From Prevotella sp. UBA3294 (GTDB taxonomy: Bacteria; Bacteroidota; Bacteroidia; Bacteroidales; Bacteroidaceae), in NCBI GenBank assembly GCA_002361535.1, contig DETG01000112.1:1-17218 (forward strand): 17,218 nt of DNA, written 5' to 3'. This document shows, piece after piece, positions 1-5,140 of the stretch. Within the stretch, counting starts at the first letter, position 1. Every line of letters starts with the position of its first letter. A model generated the notes under the pieces. It was given only the letters and a program-made list of their open reading frames with translations. It ran no database searches and was not told the DNA's origin. Made by a program: the position numbers and the translations under genes.

Positions 1-143
1 ATAATTCTTTTCTTCTCATATCCTTTTTTTGCAAATATATAAATTAAAGGAGAAACATCCAAATTAATCCAGCCAGAAATTAGTTGCCCGAATGACAGAA
101 GGGGCACTACTGCCATGAATATAACTGCTAACCTTCTCATCAT
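1..143 (-). CDS. Exported protein, N-terminal fragment (truncated by window edge)
   Basis: An open frame starts at the double ATG at 143/140 and runs without a stop off the left edge, giving 47 visible residues. The first 20 (MMRRLAVIFMAVVPLLSFGQ) form a clear signal peptide: two arginines, a hydrophobic core and a small-residue FGQ end typical of Bacteroidetes exported proteins. The following LISGWINLDVSPLIYIFAKK is not a motif I recognise. A promoter-like pair at 179-212 lies just upstream, so the gene probably has its own transcript although it follows the exported-protein operon in the same direction. Family and length cannot be judged from this fragment. It may be another member of the neighbouring secreted set, but that is inference from position only. 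Confidence 0.6.
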   Translation of the reverse strand, partial: MMRRLAVIFMAVVPLLSFGQLISGWINLDVSPLIYIFAKKGYEKKRI

Positions 144-178
144 ATTGTTCTATTTTTGTTAGGATTGGTATTTCAGTG

Positions 179-212
179 CAAAAATATAATATATATTGAT
201 TCGTTGTTCAAA
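179..212 (-). promoter_or_regulatory. Bacteroidetes-type promoter for the truncated exported gene
   Basis: Read on the minus strand, TTTG (212-209), a 22-bp spacer and TATTTTTG (186-179) match the Bacteroides TTTG / TAnnTTTG promoter. The spacer is slightly longer than the usual 19-21. The -7 box ends about 35 nt before the ATG at 143. The spacer contains GAACAACGAAT (209-199), almost the same word as one upstream of the operon promoter at 5005-5036. An AT-rich hairpin (TCTTAT, 5-nt loop, ATAAGA; 231-247) lies further upstream. Confidence 0.5.
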
Positions 213-310
213 ATATGGGGATTTATTGTATCTTATCTGTTATAAGAGATAGCAATTTCCATCTCAGGATCATTATTTCCTGTGGAAGTGACAGGTATGA
301 CAGCTGCTCC

Positions 311-1984
311 TTATTTTACAATTTTAGTCGAAAACCTTTTTTCCCCACTAGTAAACGTCACTAAGTAAAGACCTCTTGGCAAGTCAGATATGTCAATAGT
401 ACCATTTTCGTTATCAACTTTTCTGGTAAATGAAGTTTCAGAAGAAAGGAGGTTTTTAACTGTACAGATAGCTTTTGAGTTCATGTCTTTCTCAAAGATG
501 TTGTACTCAATCTTACCACCATGGAATGACACTGTCATATCAAGAGCATTTGTATCAAAGTCAGAAAGGTCTATTTCTATTGGATTCCCGATGGTCTCAC
601 CATGAGCATTGATATAATGAAGAGTGAATGTTGACTTATAGTTTTTATTCATTATAGCTACAAATTCACCGTCTTCAGGATCTACATAATAATAAGTTGG
701 AAAAGGATAATCCTCATCAACTTGCTCAACAAGAATGTTAGCACATCCTTCTATATCAGTAAAGCCTATTGTGACCTCCATATATTCATCATCATCTCTG
801 TTTAATGGCCTTGCCAGAACACTATTGGTGCCATAGAGACTGAAGGGTGCGGCAGAAATGAGAACCGGAGTTGATTTCCTGGGAATATATTCGTAAAGAG
901 AATATGTAACTATGCTGTTAAGTCCATTTTCCGTCACTGTCTTAATTATCAAGTGCCCGTCAACCTGTCTTGCATTTACCATATTGTCGTTCTCAGAAAT
1001 GTTACTGTAATAGATGAATTTTCTCCATGTACCATCATTCTGCATCACAAAGTTACCATAACCTCCAGATGTTTCATAGAATTGGGATAGATATTGGGCA
1101 ACATTGTTGTTACGATTATCGTTTATAGGCGTAGACAACACAGAACCACTTTGTTGTCCTTGATAAGCAGTAACAGGGTAGGTGCAAGAAGTTGTATCGC
1201 TAATGACAGATCCCCCCATGCCTACAGCGATGTAATTTATAAACCACTTGGGCTCTAAATAATCGTGCATTCCATCTCCAAGATACCGGACTACTGTATT
1301 CTTTGACAACTCAGAATGCACGATGGTTTCCTCAGGACCGCTAGTATCTCTGAAAGCCGACCTTACATATCCCTCTTGGACATCTGGCAGGCTTGATGAT
1401 AAAGTATTGTCTAATGATGACAAATCTAAGGCTTTATAAAACGCCTGCAATGCAACTGTAATAAAATCATATTTACCGCTGTTTGTGTTGCCCGATAGGC
1501 TATAGTCAAACACATTCCGATTGGTAAAGGTAATGATGATATCTGGGCTATCTCTAAAGAATTCAAAAGTGTAGTTCTCTTCTGGTATTTCAGAAAGAGG
1601 ATACATGTACCATTTTTTTAGGTATAGCTTTCCATAGTCAAAAACACTGTCATTCCCATTTATGGTCTCAACCCGTGCAAGGGCTGTTGTGTTGTTAAGA
1701 TTGCCCATTCGCACAGCGATTTTCAAAGGGAAACATGTCGGCATCTGTTCCTCCCATAAATGACATGCCTTAGCCATGGCATTCTGTAACTTTGTGTTTC
1801 GCATGACATTGCTTCCTTCATAGGAAACTTTTATTATCGAGCCTCCGTATATCCTACGGGATTGCGGTTGGTTATAAATGACAGGATTACTTGTACCGGT
1901 TTCGTAGATATAGGATGACGTGTTTTGTGAGTATGCTATGACCCCACATAAGGTCATAAACATGGATAGTAACGCTTTTCTCAT
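311..1984 (-). CDS. Exported zincin-like protein lacking all zinc-site residues, with T9SS-like C-terminal signal
   Basis: 557 residues. Residues 1-20 are a signal peptide (core LLSMFMTLCGVIA, ending AYSQ). Residues about 50-190 follow the layout of secreted Bacteroidetes zincins: a strand with VSYEG, a helix holding A-x-x-LWEEQMP (near 70-82), PLKIAV, a MYP segment (127-129), a PDIIITF strand (147-153), then KYDFITVALQAFYKALDL (171-188). That last stretch sits where such proteins have yDFvTVxLHExxHxLGF. The expected H, E, H and G are Q180, A181, K184 and D187, so zinc binding and peptidase activity are not expected. A beta-rich region follows (about 330-480), then a terminal ~70-residue module ending LPRGLYLVTFTSGEKRF and KIVK, like a type A T9SS sorting domain. 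Its ATG overlaps the upstream stop as ATGA, suggesting translational coupling. The role is unknown; surface binding is inference. It could simply be annotated as hypothetical. Confidence 0.72.
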   Translation of the reverse strand: MRKALLSMFMTLCGVIAYSQNTSSYIYETGTSNPVIYNQPQSRRIYGGSIIKVSYEGSNVMRNTKLQNAMAKACHLWEEQMPTCFPLKIAVRMGNLNNTTALARVETINGNDSVFDYGKLYLKKWYMYPLSEIPEENYTFEFFRDSPDIIITFTNRNVFDYSLSGNTNSGKYDFITVALQAFYKALDLSSLDNTLSSSLPDVQEGYVRSAFRDTSGPEETIVHSELSKNTVVRYLGDGMHDYLEPKWFINYIAVGMGGSVISDTTSCTYPVTAYQGQQSGSVLSTPINDNRNNNVAQYLSQFYETSGGYGNFVMQNDGTWRKFIYYSNISENDNMVNARQVDGHLIIKTVTENGLNSIVTYSLYEYIPRKSTPVLISAAPFSLYGTNSVLARPLNRDDDEYMEVTIGFTDIEGCANILVEQVDEDYPFPTYYYVDPEDGEFVAIMNKNYKSTFTLHYINAHGETIGNPIEIDLSDFDTNALDMTVSFHGGKIEYNIFEKDMNSKAICTVKNLLSSETSFTRKVDNENGTIDISDLPRGLYLVTFTSGEKRFSTKIVK

Positions 1985-2988
1985 TTTACTAAGATTTTAA
2001 TTGTTTGACATTTTTGATGAACGGGCTTTACTTGTAAGATACAGACCCCCTTTCTATCAAATATGGGAAGGATGGATATTCCTTGTTCCTGACAGATCAG
2101 TTCTCCCTTGCTGCTGAACAGTCGGTAATACTCAGGCGGGGTGCCATCAGGTGTTAGGATTCGTCTTCCCACAACCTTACACACGTTATTTGGAACAGTA
2201 GGCAGGGATATGTCTGTCAATACCTGGGTCATATTAAGTGTCTCCGAAAGGGAATAGCCATACTCGTTCCATGCGATAACATGGAAAAACTCATTACTAA
2301 AGAGGGCAATCTGTCCGTCAGCGATTCCCTCGGTCACACCCATATCCTGATAACTATAAACAGGATTATAGGGGAAACCATCCCAACACCAGGAGGCATC
2401 GACTCTTGCATTCTTACTCCTCTGGCTCAATGCCTTAATGGACAACCAATAGCATGTAATACCTTCATCCATTTTGGCCAAATAGTTGGTGATTTCCGAA
2501 TATAAGGAGTCAACGACCACTTCCTGAATCAAAGGCTTTGCAGGGATGAGTTCAAATCTGATAGGAATCCGTTCGCCCAACAGTTCCTGATCGTTAACAG
2601 AGAGGCTACATTTGACAACAGCGGAATGATAGGCGTCACCGTATGGGTCGTGGATGAGGGTTGCGTCTGAAAGATCGACCCCTTCGAAGAAGCCTGGCAT
2701 AACCTCCAAGAATAAACTTGTGTCGCCCTCAATACGTTTCCCCCATTTTTCATTATTATCACTATCAATTAGGTAAATACTGGCGGTCATGGTTTGGGAA
2801 GGCATGTTAACAATCGTGCCGTCTTCATATACGGGACTGATGGATAGAATATCTCCATCATGAAGGACACAACCTCCCGAGACAGGCTCCCCGTTCACAA
2901 AAATGGAAAAGTGCACGTCGGTTTCTGCACAGACAACTGTTATCTGTAAGATACTAATAAGTAAAGCGCATATAAGTCTTCCTATCAT
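1981..2988 (-). CDS. Exported beta-sandwich (Ig/fn3-like) protein with T9SS-like C-terminal tail
   Basis: 335 residues from the ATG at 2988. An in-frame ATG at 3039 would add 17 residues (MIAILGIQLLNESKGGI) ahead of the signal peptide. I prefer 2988 because AAAGGAGGGA (3000-2991) lies just upstream and MIGRLICALLISIL then begins a normal signal peptide, probably cut after VCA (residue 21). The body is all-beta in appearance. Its segment AVVKCSLSVNDQELLGERIP plus IRFELIP resembles the upstream zincin-like protein's ARIRCTLTDSEGTRTYNYPL plus FLELAP, and its NEYGYSLS resembles NSYGTSFK there, so the two share a module. The end, from about FDRKGVCILQVKP to TIKILVK, looks like a degenerate type A sorting signal. 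The gene overlaps its upstream neighbour by 35 nt and its downstream neighbour by ATGA. The function is not recognised. Confidence 0.65.
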   Translation of the reverse strand: MIGRLICALLISILQITVVCAETDVHFSIFVNGEPVSGGCVLHDGDILSISPVYEDGTIVNMPSQTMTASIYLIDSDNNEKWGKRIEGDTSLFLEVMPGFFEGVDLSDATLIHDPYGDAYHSAVVKCSLSVNDQELLGERIPIRFELIPAKPLIQEVVVDSLYSEITNYLAKMDEGITCYWLSIKALSQRSKNARVDASWCWDGFPYNPVYSYQDMGVTEGIADGQIALFSNEFFHVIAWNEYGYSLSETLNMTQVLTDISLPTVPNNVCKVVGRRILTPDGTPPEYYRLFSSKGELICQEQGISILPIFDRKGVCILQVKPVHQKCQTIKILVK

Positions 2989-4585
2989 AATCCCTCCTTT
3001 TGATTCGTTTAATAACTGAATGCCGAGTATTGCTATCATATCTTACTTTATGCCTGTCCAATGTGACACCTTGGTAATCAGAATATGTTCCTTGATGTGA
3101 ATTGTTATTTGATAGATCTAACGGTATATACTTAAAGGATGTCCCATAGCTGTTTTCCATTGTCAAGTCTAAATAACTGTTACCAGCAGTAGGAACATTT
3201 GCTATATGAAGGGTGGACGGGTTACTCACAGGCATCAAATAACTCTGTGACATTGAGTAATCGTTACCAACATATAAACGTATCAATGCTGCCCCGTTTT
3301 GATGGATGAGGAAATCCAAATCATAAGTGTTTGAGGTAGAATGATATACGACATTGCTGATCTCATAGGAATCAAGCCATGGGGCAAGCTCTAGGAACAA
3401 GGGATAGTTGTATGTCCTGGTTCCCTCACTGTCTGTCAGTGTACATCTTATCCTTGCCTGAATGCAGTTGAAATCGTCTAAATAGGAATCAGTAATAGTG
3501 TAGTTTACAGGACAGAATGATTGTCCGTAGCCTACTTCTACATCTTGATACTGATGTGTGTTGTTGTCAAAAAGTTGTAACACCCATCTGTTCACGGTCG
3601 CCCCATCAGGATGTATTCCAAAGGTATGAATTGAATAATAGCTTCCATATCCGTCTATATCCAGGTTTGTTCCAGTTATTACCCTTTTTTTGTCATCTGT
3701 TATTGTCCATCCAATAGCTTCTAAGACTTCTAGGACTATCGAATCAATACATAGCAGGCTTTCTACATTGATGTATGGATATTCCATAATGGCTTCCTCT
3801 CCTATGGAGAAATAGTTTGCCGTCCTGTATGATATATAGCCTTGTCCAGAACTGAATAGAGGATACTTGTTATTGCCAACTTGAAGATATATGTCCCGAG
3901 ACAGAAAGTTGCCAATGTTGGTGCTAAGCGAAAGCAAGTTGTCTTCGTCATCGAGAATCATCTGATCGAACGCGGTTGGTAACACACCCAAAAATCTGAG
4001 GTTGTCCCCACGGTAACCTACAGATGATCCAAAGCCTAAAAGATGGGCAATATGACGTAGCATGGCAGTTGTGAACCTATCAATACCGTATGGACTTTCG
4101 TATCCCCATGAAGCATCCCAGTCAATGTTTGCATTTACTGTAATTTGGCCGTCAGATGAGCTTCCGCCCAAAGACCTCTGGCTCATTAAACTTTGTGGAA
4201 TACAGATTCTGTTAATCATGTCTTTGCCATAATTCACAACAGTTATCATTTCGTCTTGATTTTCCATTTCTTCGTCAAACAGTAAATCAAACACGATAGG
4301 ATTTGTTATACTCATACAATCTTCCCATAGACACATTGCCTGATAAACACTGCGTATTATACCTTCTGTAAGATAATAATCGTCGTATATCAAAGCAATG
4401 AATTTCCCTTGTCTCGACTTTAGTGAGTCAATGGGTATCCCTGTACTTTGGACATTCGATATCAGTGATGTAGGTAGGCTTGCACGAGCAGATTCGACGT
4501 ATGTCACTGAAAATGTCGAATCTACATCCTGTGCATAACAACAGAATGGGAATAATAAAAGAAATGATAATATATGACTTCTCAT
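2954..4585 (-). CDS. Exported zincin-like protein with degenerate HExxH (RHxxH), no C-terminal sorting signal
   Basis: 543 residues. Signal peptide 1-19 (ends CCYAQ). Residues about 60-300 resemble a secreted metzincin-type peptidase domain: a helix with QAMCLWEDCM (82-91), PIVFDLLFD, then DRFTTAMLRHIAHLLGFGSS (169-188), where active relatives have HExxHxxGFG. Here the first His is R177 and the catalytic Glu is H178; H181 and G184-F185-G186 remain. After it come PTAFDQMILDDEDNLLS (203-219), matching the P-x-x-x-D-x-x-x-x-D segment of such proteins, and a closing helix LEVLEAIGWTI (285-295) like their LxxIGW end. Residues about 310-490 form a beta-sandwich module shared with the next gene. The last ~50 residues are polar and basic (IKRIKRRDYDRK) and hold no T9SS signal. 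It is probably inactive as a peptidase. It lies 31 bp after the DUF3244-like gene. Confidence 0.75.
   Translation of the reverse strand: MRSHILSFLLLFPFCCYAQDVDSTFSVTYVESARASLPTSLISNVQSTGIPIDSLKSRQGKFIALIYDDYYLTEGIIRSVYQAMCLWEDCMSITNPIVFDLLFDEEMENQDEMITVVNYGKDMINRICIPQSLMSQRSLGGSSSDGQITVNANIDWDASWGYESPYGIDRFTTAMLRHIAHLLGFGSSVGYRGDNLRFLGVLPTAFDQMILDDEDNLLSLSTNIGNFLSRDIYLQVGNNKYPLFSSGQGYISYRTANYFSIGEEAIMEYPYINVESLLCIDSIVLEVLEAIGWTITDDKKRVITGTNLDIDGYGSYYSIHTFGIHPDGATVNRWVLQLFDNNTHQYQDVEVGYGQSFCPVNYTITDSYLDDFNCIQARIRCTLTDSEGTRTYNYPLFLELAPWLDSYEISNVVYHSTSNTYDLDFLIHQNGAALIRLYVGNDYSMSQSYLMPVSNPSTLHIANVPTAGNSYLDLTMENSYGTSFKYIPLDLSNNNSHQGTYSDYQGVTLDRHKVRYDSNTRHSVIKRIKRRDYDRKTYMRFTY
2991..3000 (-). promoter_or_regulatory. 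Strong Shine-Dalgarno site deciding an internal start
   Basis: Minus-strand AAAGGAGGGA lies 2 nt before the ATG at 2988, with the AGGAGG core about 5 nt away. It lies inside the 3' end of the upstream coding sequence. Such a full Shine-Dalgarno is unusual for Bacteroidetes, where most starts here have none. It supports re-initiation at 2988 rather than a start at 3039. Confidence 0.7.
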
Positions 4586-4616
4586 AAAGCGGTGTTTAGT
4601 TTAGATGATTATCGCT

Positions 4617-4982
4617 TCAAAGATGAATCCACCCATAGAAATACCAGTATCCTTCGATGAGCCGGATCTGGTAGTCACCTGAGAGGGTAGAAGGTAAAGC
4701 AAGGCTTGTTGTTCCTGTAGAAATAACCGAGAAAAAGACCACACTACCATATTCATCCAATAGTTGGAGAGAATAGCTATCACATGGTGTCGTGAAGAAT
4801 AAAGTATGGCCTTCGAGGGAAACATTAGGAATCGCTGCTGGTGACCTATGATATGGGTCATCTGGGATTGTTGGATCAACGATACCTGCTTCAAGGTATA
4901 TCTCATCAGATACTTTTTGAACTATAGCACCACTATAAGATGCCATTACAATTAACACGAAAGCAAATAAAACTCTTTTCAT
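4617..4982 (-). CDS. Small exported protein, DUF3244-like
   Basis: 121 residues. A signal peptide spans about 1-19 (MKRVLFAFVLIVMASYSGA). The mature part has the layout of Bacteroidales DUF3244 proteins: an opening EIYLEAG strand, an HRSPAAIPNVSL segment, then GHTLFFTT, YSLQLLDEYGSVVFF and a closing GDYQIRLIEGYWYFYGWIHL. This predicts one small beta-sandwich domain of a usual length for the family, whose function is unknown. It is the first gene after the promoter at 5005-5036 and is followed after 31 bp by the zincin-like gene, so it probably leads the exported-protein operon. The family call rests on recalled pattern only; a generic small Ig-like exported protein is the alternative. Confidence 0.65.
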   Translation of the reverse strand: MKRVLFAFVLIVMASYSGAIVQKVSDEIYLEAGIVDPTIPDDPYHRSPAAIPNVSLEGHTLFFTTPCDSYSLQLLDEYGSVVFFSVISTGTTSLALPSTLSGDYQIRLIEGYWYFYGWIHL

Positions 4983-5004
4983 AATTATGCTATTAAAATC
5001 GGCA

Positions 5005-5036
5005 CAAATGTATGGTAAAATTGTTATCCTACCAAA
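5005..5036 (-). promoter_or_regulatory. Promoter of the exported-protein operon
   Basis: Read on the minus strand, TTTG (5036-5033), exactly 20 bp, then TACATTTG (5012-5005) is a full match to the Bacteroides -33/-7 consensus. The -7 box ends 22 nt before the ATG at 4982, so the leader should be very short. It lies between the regulator gene and the exported-protein genes and indicates that the latter have their own regulated transcript. Confidence 0.72.
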
Positions 5037-5038
5037 TA

Positions 5039-5071
5039 AAACGAATAATCTTAGTACGTCAGAATTCGTTT
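5039..5071 (-). promoter_or_regulatory. Candidate operator: 8-bp inverted repeat abutting the -33 box
   Basis: AAACGAAT (5039-5046) and ATTCGTTT (5064-5071) are perfect inverted copies separated by 17 bp. The inner arm ends 2 bp from the -33 TTTG. Arm centres are about 25 bp apart, between two and two and a half helical turns. This is where an activator dimer would sit. The HTH regulator encoded immediately upstream is the obvious candidate ligand, which is inference. Confidence 0.45.
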
Positions 5072-5140
5072 GTTCGTCAACTGGAATCTGTTGAATCCGT
5101 TATCAGTCAATGTGTTACAAAAATAATTCATCAAAATTCA

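Noticed and set aside
279..295. Hairpin CCTGT / ACAGG downstream of the last exported gene
   Set aside because: Only five pairs and no U-rich tail on the minus strand; too weak to call a terminator.
2954..3039. Possibility that the first zincin-like gene and the middle gene are one frameshifted gene
   Set aside because: The middle gene has its own strong Shine-Dalgarno and signal peptide, and each protein has its own copy of the shared module.
4043..4058. HIAH in the first zincin-like protein as a possible alternative metal site
   Set aside because: The spacing does not fit HExxH (H-x-x-H only), and alignment with the family places R177 and H178 on the catalytic His and Glu columns.
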